The notes beneath the pieces are model-generated. The model was not told the origin of the DNA. It did no database searches and saw nothing but the letters and a program-made list of their open reading frames with translations. Shown here piece after piece: positions 17,713 through 26,517 of a stretch of DNA of 64,000 nucleotides. This DNA comes from CAYFLR01 sp964343805 (lineage in GTDB: Bacteria > Bdellovibrionota_B > Oligoflexia > CAYFLR01). Every line of letters begins with the position of its first letter. Within the stretch, counting starts at the first letter, position 1. A program made the position numbers and the translations under genes. The DNA lies in contig CAYFLR010000017.1 in NCBI GenBank assembly GCA_964343805.1, forward strand, positions 1 to 64,000. The letters are read 5' to 3'.

Positions 17713-18657
17713 TTATTTATCCAGAGACCTTATACTTTTGCCCCCTATTTGCTTTTCAATTATATAGAGAGGCCTTCTCTTCACTTCACCAAAGATAATT
17801 TTGATATAAGACCCTAAAATAAAGAAACAGACCATTTGCATCAAACCAAAAAACAAGATTAGAAATAGCAGCAGCAATTCAAATCCATCAGCCTTAGGCT
17901 CACCCCCAAGCAGAGCTAAAAGGACCGAAAAGCCAATCCCTAAAGCAAACAACATCATAAGGGTAATCAACTTTAATGGTAAAAAACTAAAATTGAAAAT
18001 CGCTCTCTTAGCCCATGAGAAATTATCTAAAAAACTGTTGGTAGTTTGACCTTTAGATCGATCGTCGCGAGTATAGGAGACTCCGATTTGTTTAAAACCG
18101 ACCCATGATCTTATGCCACGAATATATCGTTTAGATTCAGGACAACGGTTAATAGCATCAACAACTCTGCGATCCATCAAAGCAAAATCACCGGCATCGA
18201 GTGGAATGGGTACATAGGCCACTTTTTGGAAAATACGATAAAAACCCCAATATCCAATTCTGCGGATGAGAGATCCCAATCTCTTCTTACGAGACCCATA
18301 CACCACATCGTAATCTTCCTGCCATTTTTCATAAAAAGATTCAATCAACTCGGGAGGATCTTGCTGATCTCCATCCATTAACACCACCCCATCTCCCTGG
18401 GCCACCTCCATCCCCGCACAAAAAGCAGGTTGGCTGGAGCCAAAGTTTCTTGAGAGATAGAGAACCTTACAAAACTCATCCTGTTCACAAATTTTAAGGT
18501 ATTCTTTACTGGATTGATCCGTACTCTGATTGTCTACAAAGATAATTTCATATTCACAGCCTATTTTCTGAAGAACATCTTTCAACCTTTGATGCAAAGG
18601 ACCTATATTGGATTCTTCATTATATGAGGCTATGACAATAGATAAAGATCTCTGCAT
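17713..18657 (-). CDS. GT2 glycosyltransferase, DPM1/GtrB-like polyprenyl-phosphate sugar transferase
   Basis: The N-terminal 210 residues are a GT-A fold of family GT2, with SIVIASYNEESNI at the start, DNQSTDQS and the metal/nucleotide-sugar motif LMDGDQQDPPELI. Two C-terminal membrane segments (about 225-250 and 258-285) are followed by RRPLYIIEKQ, as in GtrB/ArnC-type enzymes. These load a sugar from a nucleotide onto undecaprenyl or dolichyl phosphate at the inner membrane. The gene begins six bases after the radical SAM gene and is probably co-translated with it. It could supply donor to the GT39-like enzyme encoded downstream. The sugar is not predictable. Confidence 0.88.
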   Translation of the reverse strand: MQRSLSIVIASYNEESNIGPLHQRLKDVLQKIGCEYEIIFVDNQSTDQSSKEYLKICEQDEFCKVLYLSRNFGSSQPAFCAGMEVAQGDGVVLMDGDQQDPPELIESFYEKWQEDYDVVYGSRKKRLGSLIRRIGYWGFYRIFQKVAYVPIPLDAGDFALMDRRVVDAINRCPESKRYIRGIRSWVGFKQIGVSYTRDDRSKGQTTNSFLDNFSWAKRAIFNFSFLPLKLITLMMLFALGIGFSVLLALLGGEPKADGFELLLLFLILFFGLMQMVCFFILGSYIKIIFGEVKRRPLYIIEKQIGGKSIRSLDK

Positions 18658-18663
18658 AAAATG

Positions 18664-19740
18664 TTATACCTGTATAAAAGAGTGTTTGAGATTCCAGTTA
18701 GCATGAGATGACTGATAACATTTTCTGCATTCATCACTCATCAATTGAGAATTATTGACGGACCGTCGAAATACTTGGAGTTCATCTTTGTTCCACAGGT
18801 CTTCGATACTCTCAAAGGGTTCCTCTATATGAAAAAGTCGCTCCAGGCTAGACTGACATCTTCTAACATATCCATCTGCTCCAATAAAAAGGTCTCTCCA
18901 TGCGGTGTAGCAACTTTTATGGGCCAATTCTCCAGCAGGGTCTTCTCCCGGTATGTGAGGCAACTTCAATAAGACATCCGATTTCTTCGCGATTTCATGG
19001 GCTTCACTAAAAACCTTCTTAATGCGATCTATTTGTCCCCAGAGGCTTTCACTCTTTAAATCTGGGGTGAAGGCTGTAAGGTAAACGGCTTTTACTTCAT
19101 CTATCCCGATATCACGAGCTAACCGAATAAGAGCTGGCAACTCCTCTAAATTGGAATCCATTAAAGTCATCACCAAATTAATAAATGGGTACTTCAAATT
19201 CTCACGCTGCTTCAATTGAGCGATGTCCCGAAGTTCTGCTATTATTTTTTCGAAGTTAGCTCCTTTGCGAATGCCATCGTTGGTAGCCGCGGTGGCTCCA
19301 TCTAAACTCACCCCCATTAATAGGGGACGGGGACTTAATAACAGAGGCCTTATCTTAGACAAAGTCGAGCCATTAGTTACAAAATAAACTCGAATGCCTT
19401 TTTCTTGAAACAACTGCACAAACTGCCCAAAATCGGGATGAATGGTGGGCTCTCCCCACCCAAAGAGAGTGGCTTCTTCAATCACATCCCATAATGGCTC
19501 TAATGGTTTTAAAAACTGCATTTTAAAAAAGCGGTTTTGAGAATCTAATTGCTCATAACCACACATTTTACATTGGTAATTACAGGCATTGGTTAGCTCT
19601 AACACCAATCGTCGAGGTTTAGAATGCAGACAAAAATTCTTTTGATTAATATCTTTAATATTGGCTTGAGAGTTGATTCTCTGTTCCGGGGTTAATTCAT
19701 TTATCTGAAAGAGCCCCATCCTTTTTGCCCTGGTCAGCAT
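18664..19740 (-). CDS. Radical SAM/SPASM domain protein
   Basis: Start ATG 19740 (MLTRAKRMGL) is chosen because AAGGA lies about seven bases upstream; a longer frame from TTG 19773 lacks one. The radical SAM cluster motif CNYQCKMC (CxxxCxxC) is near residue 54. A C-terminal SPASM region has CYTAWRDLFIGADGYVRRC and CRKCYQ, which would bind one or two auxiliary iron-sulfur clusters. Such enzymes modify peptides, sugars or cofactors with S-adenosylmethionine. Its tight linkage to a GT2 gene suggests action on a glycan, lipid or surface protein, but no small peptide substrate gene is seen nearby. The reaction cannot be named. Confidence 0.88.
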   Translation of the reverse strand: MLTRAKRMGLFQINELTPEQRINSQANIKDINQKNFCLHSKPRRLVLELTNACNYQCKMCGYEQLDSQNRFFKMQFLKPLEPLWDVIEEATLFGWGEPTIHPDFGQFVQLFQEKGIRVYFVTNGSTLSKIRPLLLSPRPLLMGVSLDGATAATNDGIRKGANFEKIIAELRDIAQLKQRENLKYPFINLVMTLMDSNLEELPALIRLARDIGIDEVKAVYLTAFTPDLKSESLWGQIDRIKKVFSEAHEIAKKSDVLLKLPHIPGEDPAGELAHKSCYTAWRDLFIGADGYVRRCQSSLERLFHIEEPFESIEDLWNKDELQVFRRSVNNSQLMSDECRKCYQSSHANWNLKHSFIQV

Positions 19741-19807
19741 TCCATTTCCTTTAGTGGTTATTTCAAGCAGCAATTCTATGTCGGGATTGAGACAAAGTCA
19801 ATTCGAA

Positions 19808-20671
19808 TCAGGGGAAAAATATACGCGCTAAAGAAAGGCTGGCACAGCCCGGTTTATTTAGAAAAGATGGTACTTTATTGGATCTGACAAAAGGAGATAT
19901 TTCTCTAAATCCTCGCTGCCATCTTTCTTTATAAAAATGACTATGACGAGGCCTTCTTTGCCCTCTTTCATTATAACTCAATAAGTGAATCGCTTCTGGG
20001 AGAGAAACTTTACCCTCTTTAGCCATCTCAATGGCTTCGGACAGAATTCCAGCAATTAATATAAATTTATTTCGCTCAAGCTCAAATTCAATAGAATTCG
20101 GAGGAATATACTGTGCCGATTCAGGGTGACGGAGAGCATAGCTTTGAGCTTCAGCAAATGAAGAGAATGAGATATAGGTATCCATTAACCAAAGCATCTT
20201 TCCCCTTTGCAAAGCAAAATTTTTGCTGTCATCGACCAAAATGACATGAGGGCTCCGGGTCACTTTTATCAAATCCTTTTTATACCTTTCCGTAAAGGCA
20301 TCCTTACTCGGAGCAATCTCTTTCAGATCTCTAAAACTTAAAATACGGTGAGCTACTTTTCTAAAAGAGAGACTTTGATTGGGAAAAACATGCAATTTCT
20401 CTAATAAATTAACATTTCGATCATGTTTACCTCCGCTGTAAAAGGAAACATTCACCCCTTTTTGAATAAGCAATGAAACCAGGGGTTCAACCCAATCATT
20501 TACGATGTAATTTTCTGCCCCCACTCTAATGATTCGCCGACCCTTCAGTGATTGACCCTCTTTGACGGAAGATACTAGAGTCCAATCTATGTCTAACACC
20601 ACATGCATTTCATGATATTCAGTTGCTGATAAGGGTTTTAGAAAACCAAGGACGAATAAAAAATAGATCAA
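19808..20671 (-). CDS. Exported HAD-superfamily phosphatase-like protein
   Basis: After a hydrophobic leader (IYFLFVLGFLKPLSATEY) the protein has the HAD nucleophile motif VVLDIDWTLV (DxDxT), motif II FYSGG and the acidic motif HVILVDDSKNF. These are close to the FCP1/NIF-like branch of HAD phosphatases. A predicted export signal on such a fold is uncommon. The start is uncertain: TTG at 20671 has no ribosome site, and the GGAGG at the end of the upstream kinase gene would favour a non-standard codon just before it. Residues after about 200 are basic and unrecognised. It probably hydrolyses a phosphomonoester outside the cytoplasm; the substrate is unknown. Confidence 0.7.
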   Translation of the reverse strand: MIYFLFVLGFLKPLSATEYHEMHVVLDIDWTLVSSVKEGQSLKGRRIIRVGAENYIVNDWVEPLVSLLIQKGVNVSFYSGGKHDRNVNLLEKLHVFPNQSLSFRKVAHRILSFRDLKEIAPSKDAFTERYKKDLIKVTRSPHVILVDDSKNFALQRGKMLWLMDTYISFSSFAEAQSYALRHPESAQYIPPNSIEFELERNKFILIAGILSEAIEMAKEGKVSLPEAIHLLSYNERGQRRPRHSHFYKERWQRGFREISPFVRSNKVPSFLNKPGCASLSLARIFFP

Positions 20672-20691
20672 TAATTGGAATGACTTAAAAA

Positions 20692-22161
20692 CTAATCCTC
20701 CTTGGGAGGAATATTAAAGTAAAAGGTGCTACCCTCTCCTTCTTCAGTATGAACTCCAATAGTCCCTTTATGAGATTTTACAATTTTTTTGCATATAGCG
20801 AGACCAAGACCTACACTCGCTTCTCCTGCAGTCGGTTTCACACTGGTCTTTTTAAATTCTCCAAACAGGTCTTCTATCTCTTTTTCAGGAATTCCGGGCC
20901 CTTGATCTTTAACCGATAAACAGACATCTTCCCCATCGGGGAAAATGGAGATGATAATTTCTGTCTCTGTTTGACTGTATTTGATCGCATTAGTAATAAA
21001 ATTATCTATTACCTGGCCAATGCGATCAATATCCACCATCACTTCATTAACTTCAGATATTTGCTTATTAATTTTTATCTTCTTATTAGAAGCGAGCATC
21101 TTCATAATTTCTAGACGCTTATCTAAAATGTCACAGAGGCTATGTTGCTGTATATCCAACTTGAGATTACCGCTTTCAATAACCGTTACATCCAAGAGAT
21201 CATTAATTAAATTAGTCATCTCGCCTGAAATTCGCTTAATTCTTTCTAGCATTTCCATGGCGGTTTTCTTATCAAGTCCTTCTTGAGTTAACAAGAAAGT
21301 GGCCATGTTAATCCCATTCAAAGGAGCGCGTAAATCATGTGCTGCAATACCAAGAAACTTATTTTTCATCTCATTTAGTTTTTTAAGAGCATCTGTTTGC
21401 TCCAGTATTTCTATATTCTGCACCACTCGACAGTACATCTCTTCTTGATAATAGGGCTTGGTGAGAAAGTCATTGGCTCCTGCCTTAATAAATTGGGTAG
21501 ATAAAACTCGAGAGTCGTTACCGGACAATCCAATAATAGCTAATTTATCCCGACCGAACTTACCTCTTAATAGCTTGGTCAGCTCGACCCCAGTCATTTC
21601 GGGCATATTATGATCAGTAATAATCAGTCTAATTTCTGGATGCTCTCTTAATACCTCTAGGGCTTGAGCCCCACTTTCGGCAGTATAAACCACAAATCTA
21701 TAATTAATTAAACGCGCACTCACCTGTTTACGAGAAAAGGGACTGTCATCCACCACCAAGATAGAGTGATCCGGGTTTTTTTCAAGTCGTCTAACTATAT
21801 CTACTAGGGTGAGAATACTGGTTTTATCCCCTTTGATCACATAGTCCATCACTCCTTTGGCAAAGAGCTGGTCTCTAATGTCCTCAGCCATTTTACTGGT
21901 AAATACCACCACCGGAACTTTTTTTCCCACCAAATGATTAATCAGCTCACTGCTATCCGATCCAGGTAGATAGAGTCCTGTAATGGCAAGGAGAATTTCA
22001 TCCCCTTGATCCTCTATAATAGCCAGGGTTTCTTCTTCACTATCGGTAAAAATGAGCTCATGTGGGAGTTCTTTACCAAAATAATTCTTAAACATCCCCA
22101 CAAAAAGTCTGCTATCTTCAACAATTAGGATTTTAGACGGTCGAGTATTTATTGTATTCAT
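20692..22161 (-). CDS. Sensor kinase with two N-terminal receiver domains (REC-REC-HisKA-HATPase)
   Basis: The 489-residue soluble protein begins with two receiver domains. The first (about 8-125) has VEDS but ITGLYLPG where the acceptor Asp should be, so it is probably not phosphorylated. The second (about 135-255) keeps VVDDS, the acceptor in ITDHNMPEMTG, and the KPY lysine. HisKA follows with AAHDLRAPLNGIN (His near 273), then an ATPase domain with DQGPGIP and GLGLAICKKIV. Such proteins integrate signals from other kinases and have their own kinase activity. It heads the minus-strand cluster that continues with the HAD, radical SAM and glycosyltransferase genes. Partner unknown. Confidence 0.9.
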   Translation of the reverse strand: MNTINTRPSKILIVEDSRLFVGMFKNYFGKELPHELIFTDSEEETLAIIEDQGDEILLAITGLYLPGSDSSELINHLVGKKVPVVVFTSKMAEDIRDQLFAKGVMDYVIKGDKTSILTLVDIVRRLEKNPDHSILVVDDSPFSRKQVSARLINYRFVVYTAESGAQALEVLREHPEIRLIITDHNMPEMTGVELTKLLRGKFGRDKLAIIGLSGNDSRVLSTQFIKAGANDFLTKPYYQEEMYCRVVQNIEILEQTDALKKLNEMKNKFLGIAAHDLRAPLNGINMATFLLTQEGLDKKTAMEMLERIKRISGEMTNLINDLLDVTVIESGNLKLDIQQHSLCDILDKRLEIMKMLASNKKIKINKQISEVNEVMVDIDRIGQVIDNFITNAIKYSQTETEIIISIFPDGEDVCLSVKDQGPGIPEKEIEDLFGEFKKTSVKPTAGEASVGLGLAICKKIVKSHKGTIGVHTEEGEGSTFYFNIPPKED

Positions 22162-22359
22162 ATCTATATATTGTAATGAAGTTTTTAGAGAATTGAAACC
22201 CGAATTATCCGAGTAATAGAGAACTTATAGGGTAAGGGTTGATTTTTTTGGCTGAATCTGCTTTATTAGGCAGCCAGTTTCAAATCTAGGATTAATCAAA
22301 AATAAACCTAAAATTAAATATAGTTACTATCATTTAAGATTCACGAAAGGGAGATGTAG

Positions 22360-23469
22360 ATGAAACATGCAAATTTAAACGATTTTTTAACCCACACTAA
22401 GAACGAATACAGTGATCAAAAAGCTGTCACCGTAATTATGGGAAATGAGGCCTCTGATTTAGACAGTATGGCCTCCTCAATTTCTTATGCTTACCTATTA
22501 AACGAAGTTGCCAGCGATGACAGCAGACAGTTTGTTCCTGTAATGAACATTCCACGGAACGATTTCAAATTACGTACAGAAGCTGTATATCTTTTTGATG
22601 CTGCTGGCGTTGATTTAGATCAAGTTCTCTTTATGGATGATATTGATGTAACTAAACTGCAAGCTAACCAAGATACTAAAGTCATCATGATGGACCATAA
22701 CCGGTTGTCAAAAGCTTGGTCAGCCTTTGAAAAGCAAGTAGATGGTATCTTAGATCACCATGCTAACGAAGAAATGTATGATTACTGCCAAAATAAAACT
22801 ATTGAACCCGTTGGATCATGTATCACTCTCGTAGCTGAGCAGTATTTTAATCAGCAACCCCAAATGGTTGACGAAAAGGTAGCGACCCTTATGCTAGGAA
22901 CCATTTTATTAGATACTGTGAATATGGATCCAAAAGCTGAGCGTGTCACACCTAAAGATGAAAAGTACGCTCGCCAATTGTTAGAAGTTGTGAGCCTTTC
23001 TCAACAAGAACTTTTTGATAAAGTTCAAGCTGAAAAATTTAACTGCTCTAACTTAGACACTCCAGATTTACTAAGAAAAGACTACAAAGAGTGGCAACTT
23101 GGAGACGTAAAATGTGGTATTGGTTCTGTTCTTCTTTCCTGCGAAGAGTGGTTCAAAAAAGATCAAGATATTGCAGGGCAATGTCAAGCTTATGCCAAGC
23201 AGCAAAATTTAGATGTTCTTTTTGTTATGGTTGCTTACACCAATCCAGGTTTCCAAAGAGAATTAGGCCTTTTTAGTGCCAATAAAGATCTTTATGACCG
23301 CACTTTAAACTACCTTCAATCAGAAGATCTCGGTCTCCAACTCAAAGATATTCCTTTACAGGGACAAAAAGAGCACCCAGACTTAAACCTCAGCTTTTTC
23401 AGCCAAGGCCACTTAGGTTATTCACGTAAGAAATTACAACCTAAGTTGAACGATTTTTATACAAAATAG
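22360..23469 (+). CDS. DHH-family phosphoesterase, PRUNE/PPX1-like exopolyphosphatase or pyrophosphatase
   Basis: The 369-residue protein has the DHH family motifs in order: VIMGNEASDLDSMASS (motif I, Asp ligands), DDID, MMDHNRL (motif III, with DHN in place of DHH, as in eukaryotic-type PPX1 and Prune), LDHHAN and the LLDTVNMD motif. A DHHA2-like domain occupies about residues 225-365. Relatives hydrolyse pyrophosphate or short polyphosphate with divalent metal in the cytoplasm. The DHN variant argues for the PPX1/Prune branch over the family II pyrophosphatase. GGGAG precedes the ATG. The lipoprotease gene begins 14 bases downstream. Confidence 0.88.
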   Translation: MKHANLNDFLTHTKNEYSDQKAVTVIMGNEASDLDSMASSISYAYLLNEVASDDSRQFVPVMNIPRNDFKLRTEAVYLFDAAGVDLDQVLFMDDIDVTKLQANQDTKVIMMDHNRLSKAWSAFEKQVDGILDHHANEEMYDYCQNKTIEPVGSCITLVAEQYFNQQPQMVDEKVATLMLGTILLDTVNMDPKAERVTPKDEKYARQLLEVVSLSQQELFDKVQAEKFNCSNLDTPDLLRKDYKEWQLGDVKCGIGSVLLSCEEWFKKDQDIAGQCQAYAKQQNLDVLFVMVAYTNPGFQRELGLFSANKDLYDRTLNYLQSEDLGLQLKDIPLQGQKEHPDLNLSFFSQGHLGYSRKKLQPKLNDFYTK

Positions 23470-23483
23470 TGAGAATCTAAGTG

Positions 23484-24890
23484 ATGGGCTATTTTAATCT
23501 ATCTATCAGTCTATTATTAGTATTACTATGTACGAGCTGCCGACCCGCTGATAACTCTTCTGAACTCAAGTTCTTGGCAGCAGAACAAGATAAAAGAAAA
23601 ATAGCCCATTACCAAGATTCCCATTCCATCATATTCAAACAGCAATCCCCCTTCTATCTGATCAATAAAATTCACCGCTCCTTACGAATTAAATTGGATA
23701 TAAAAGCATCCTGTCAGTCTGAAAGGATGCTCTCTCCATTCCATGCCCAAAATTTCGTTACTGACGCGCTACACAGCTGGATCCGCCCCATACTAGAAGA
23801 ATTCCACCTCCCCAGAGTGCAACTTTACTCCCCCTTGTTTATTCAAGATTTTGAAGACCTGCTTATTGTTTTTGATTGCCGATATGACGAAGGGGGAAAA
23901 TCTATTCCCTCTAACTTCCATTTTTATCAAGGAAGTAATCTTCCCCCTAAGATCCACCTTTTTCCCAAAATGGACCTCTCTTCTTTTCGAGGCAAAACCC
24001 TGGAAGACTTTCCCCTTTCCACCTTGATTCACGAACTGGGGCATGCTTTTGGATTAGCCGATACCTACATCATCCATGAGGATTGGACTCAAGATGGGGA
24101 AGTGGCCAAACACAATAGATCGAGTGATGACAACCCTAATTTATTAGGACTGCAACCTCGATCCATCATGAATGAAATTAAAAGATTTATTGAACCACAA
24201 AAGGATGATATTCAAGGTCTTTATTGGCTTTATCAATATTATGTAACTGGAAGAGCAGGACTTGATTCCTGCCCTCTAGGGTACTTTAATGAGAGTCTAA
24301 CAGGCGGTTGTGTTCCTGGAAAATCAATATATCAAGATAAAAACTTTCAGGTGATTCTCAAACCTTTTCGCTCATCTCAACACTCAAACTACACTGCTGA
24401 AATTCCCTATTTTATTTCTCTCCAAGGCAAATCCACTAAAAATATTAATCAATTCTACAATCGGAAAATTAGAAGATGGGAGAATAGAAAGGAACTCTCA
24501 GTAGATTGGAAATTTGAAAAAATAACTAAATTCCCCACCTACTTTTCTATTCAATTGAGATCAGATGTTTACCATAGTAGAGAAGATCAAGATTATTATG
24601 GAAGGTTTTGTCATATTTATGATACCGAAAAACAAGCACCACTCACCTTTTTTGACATCCTAGATAAACAAAAAAAGAACCAAATCCTTAACCTTCTTCA
24701 TCGCAAAGCTGGCCATGAAATTCATAATTTAGATATGGCATTTACCTCACTCTGCCCTGAGAAGAACGGCATTGCCTTTTATTTAAACATCGTTTATCCC
24801 CAAGAACTTGCTCCTTATCGAGTCTTTTTTAGTTATCAAGAATTGAGTAGAGTATTGAATCCTAGTTNNNNNNNNNNATGCACACTTTGA
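23484..24890 (+). CDS. Lipoprotein zinc metalloprotease (metzincin-like), 3' end at a gap
   Basis: The ATG at 23484 follows an in-frame GTG and opens a lipoprotein signal ending LCTSC. LIHELGHAFGLAD near residue 185 is a zinc site, HExxHxxGxxD, in which the third ligand is Asp rather than the His usual for metzincins. SIMNEI about 45 residues later fits the Met-turn. A C-terminal half of about 230 residues has no recognised domain. The frame reaches an assembly gap at 24868-24877 and the apparent stop just after it is unreliable. It probably acts as a lipid-anchored peptidase on the cell surface or in the periplasm. Confidence 0.82.
   Translation: MGYFNLSISLLLVLLCTSCRPADNSSELKFLAAEQDKRKIAHYQDSHSIIFKQQSPFYLINKIHRSLRIKLDIKASCQSERMLSPFHAQNFVTDALHSWIRPILEEFHLPRVQLYSPLFIQDFEDLLIVFDCRYDEGGKSIPSNFHFYQGSNLPPKIHLFPKMDLSSFRGKTLEDFPLSTLIHELGHAFGLADTYIIHEDWTQDGEVAKHNRSSDDNPNLLGLQPRSIMNEIKRFIEPQKDDIQGLYWLYQYYVTGRAGLDSCPLGYFNESLTGGCVPGKSIYQDKNFQVILKPFRSSQHSNYTAEIPYFISLQGKSTKNINQFYNRKIRRWENRKELSVDWKFEKITKFPTYFSIQLRSDVYHSREDQDYYGRFCHIYDTEKQAPLTFFDILDKQKKNQILNLLHRKAGHEIHNLDMAFTSLCPEKNGIAFYLNIVYPQELAPYRVFFSYQELSRVLNPSXXXXCTL
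24868..24877. other. Assembly gap (10 N)
   Basis: Default-length gap at the 3' end of the metalloprotease gene. The true C-terminus and any terminator between the convergent genes are hidden. Confidence 0.99.
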
Positions 24891-24914
24891 AAATGTACAT
24901 TTGTAATTCAATTC

Positions 24915-25694
24915 CTACTTAATCAACCGCAGCGTCATTGACTTCCTAGACCAAATCACCAACACCACCAACCAGGTTGAAAGAATCAAAAGAGCAGGAA
25001 AAAAGAAGGGCGTCCCTAATAATATGGACCGTAATAAAGACAAAATAGAAGTGAGGGGTAAAAACCAAGCAAAGGTTTGAACCGCCGATGGCAGTTGTTC
25101 CAGCGGATAGAAAACCCCACTAAATAAAAACATAGGAAAGATCAGTAAAAACTGAGGATAGGCAATCATATCAATGGTGGGAGATTTAGCTGCCACTAAA
25201 AGCCCCATGGAAGCAAAAAGTAAACCACCCATTACACAAATGGGGAGCGCCAATAAAATCGACGGGAAGCTAAACAAGGAAAGTGCCCAACCTATGAGTA
25301 GAACTGAACAAGAGGCCATAAGAGACTTGGTCATATCCCACAAAAGTTCTCCCCAAAGGACTTCTGAAATAGTAATAGGAGTCACCGCTATAGCTTGGAA
25401 TATTTTTTGATAATACATGCGAACAAAAGAACCGTAAGCGGCTTCAAAAAAGGATTGAAAAAGGAGAGTTTGTCCCACCATCCCGGCAAAAACAAATTGT
25501 TTATAAGGAATAGAGATTCCGCCAGTTTTGACATCTTCAATCATGCTGCCGAGACCATAGCCGAAGGCGAAAAGATAGAGCAAAGGTTCCACAAAAGTGG
25601 TCACAATTCCATAAACCATGCTCTTGCGAAACACATCAAAATAACGATGCCATACACAACGAATACCCCAAAATGAATCTCTAGTTGGAAGCAA
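24915..25694 (-). CDS. ABC-2 type transporter permease (NodJ-like)
   Basis: The 259-residue protein has six predicted membrane segments and begins with RDSFWGIRCVWHRYFDVFRKS, a typical cytoplasmic leader of ABC-2 export permeases of the NodJ/DrrB type. FPMFLFSGVFYPLEQLP is the conserved ABC-2 signature in the second half. It overlaps the end of the ATPase gene by 14 bases, so the two are translationally coupled and should form one exporter. The substrate (polysaccharide, lipid or drug) is not predictable. It is the last gene of the long minus-strand cluster that starts at lipA. Confidence 0.9.
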   Translation of the reverse strand: MLPTRDSFWGIRCVWHRYFDVFRKSMVYGIVTTFVEPLLYLFAFGYGLGSMIEDVKTGGISIPYKQFVFAGMVGQTLLFQSFFEAAYGSFVRMYYQKIFQAIAVTPITISEVLWGELLWDMTKSLMASCSVLLIGWALSLFSFPSILLALPICVMGGLLFASMGLLVAAKSPTIDMIAYPQFLLIFPMFLFSGVFYPLEQLPSAVQTFAWFLPLTSILSLLRSILLGTPFFFPALLILSTWLVVLVIWSRKSMTLRLIK

Positions 25695-26517
25695 GTTTGA
25701 CCCCTGTTACTTTAAGGTAGACATCTTCTAAATTGGCAGGCCGTTGCCAACGAACACCTTGCCTGATTTCTTCCTCTATGGGCTCTGTTCCCATATGATC
25801 AACGATGAGCTGTTGAGGATTGTTGCAGTCATGAATTTTGCCACGGGCCATAATGGCCACTCGATCACAAATACGCTCCGCCTCTTCCATATAATGAGTG
25901 GACAGTAAAATGGCCATTCCCTTCTTTTTCTCTTCGTGAATAATATCCCATAAACTTCGACGAGCTTCGGGATCGAGTCCCGTGGTGGGTTCGTCTAAAA
26001 TTAGAAGACGAGGATCAGCAATTAAAGAACGAGCCACTTGCAAGCGCCTTCTCATCCCGCCTGAAAGAGCCTCTACCGGCCCATCTTTCTTATCTTCTAA
26101 TCCAAATCGTTGGAGCAGATGGATCGCTTTTGCTTTGGCCTCTTTAGTGGGAATACGAAAAAAGGAAGCATGTCGCACCAATTGATTAAGCAGAGTGAAA
26201 TCTGTATCTAAAGTTTCATCTTGCTGACAGACACCTAAAGAAAATCGAGCCTTATGTGGGTCCTTATGGACATCAACTCCAGCTATTTTAACCGTACCGG
26301 TGGTGGGGGCATAAAACCCACTGATGCAATTCATAGAGGTAGATTTTCCAGCTCCATTGGGCCCCAATAGGCCAAAGCATTCCCCACTTGAAATAGTTAA
26401 GGTAATGCCTTTAACTGCTTCTACGGTAGGGCGGTTCTTGGGATAATAAGTCTTGGATAACTGATCCACTTCAAGTATGGCTCCTTTTTCTAGGGAGCGA
26501 GATGGTGTTTCACCCAT
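25681..26517 (-). CDS. ABC transporter ATP-binding protein (NodI/DrrA-like)
   Basis: The 278-residue ATPase has Walker A GPNGAGKST (residues about 53-61), a Q-loop (VCQQDE), signature LSGGMRRRLQVARSL, Walker B LLILDEPTTGLDP and the switch His in LLSTHYMEEAE. The arrangement is that of the NodI/DrrA/CcmA branch, which powers ABC-2 exporters. The C-terminus (ANLEDVYLKVTG) is also typical. The start overlaps the pdxH end by 28 bases, so a later start is possible, but the first residues before EVDQLSKTYY are not conserved. It works with the NodJ-like permease encoded next. Confidence 0.93.
   Translation of the reverse strand: MGETPSRSLEKGAILEVDQLSKTYYPKNRPTVEAVKGITLTISSGECFGLLGPNGAGKSTSMNCISGFYAPTTGTVKIAGVDVHKDPHKARFSLGVCQQDETLDTDFTLLNQLVRHASFFRIPTKEAKAKAIHLLQRFGLEDKKDGPVEALSGGMRRRLQVARSLIADPRLLILDEPTTGLDPEARRSLWDIIHEEKKKGMAILLSTHYMEEAERICDRVAIMARGKIHDCNNPQQLIVDHMGTEPIEEEIRQGVRWQRPANLEDVYLKVTGVKLASN

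Noticed and set aside
22162..22359. Sigma-54-like TGGC...TGC and a small hairpin upstream of the PRUNE-like gene.
   Set aside because: GG-to-GC spacing is eight bases, and the stem is only five pairs.
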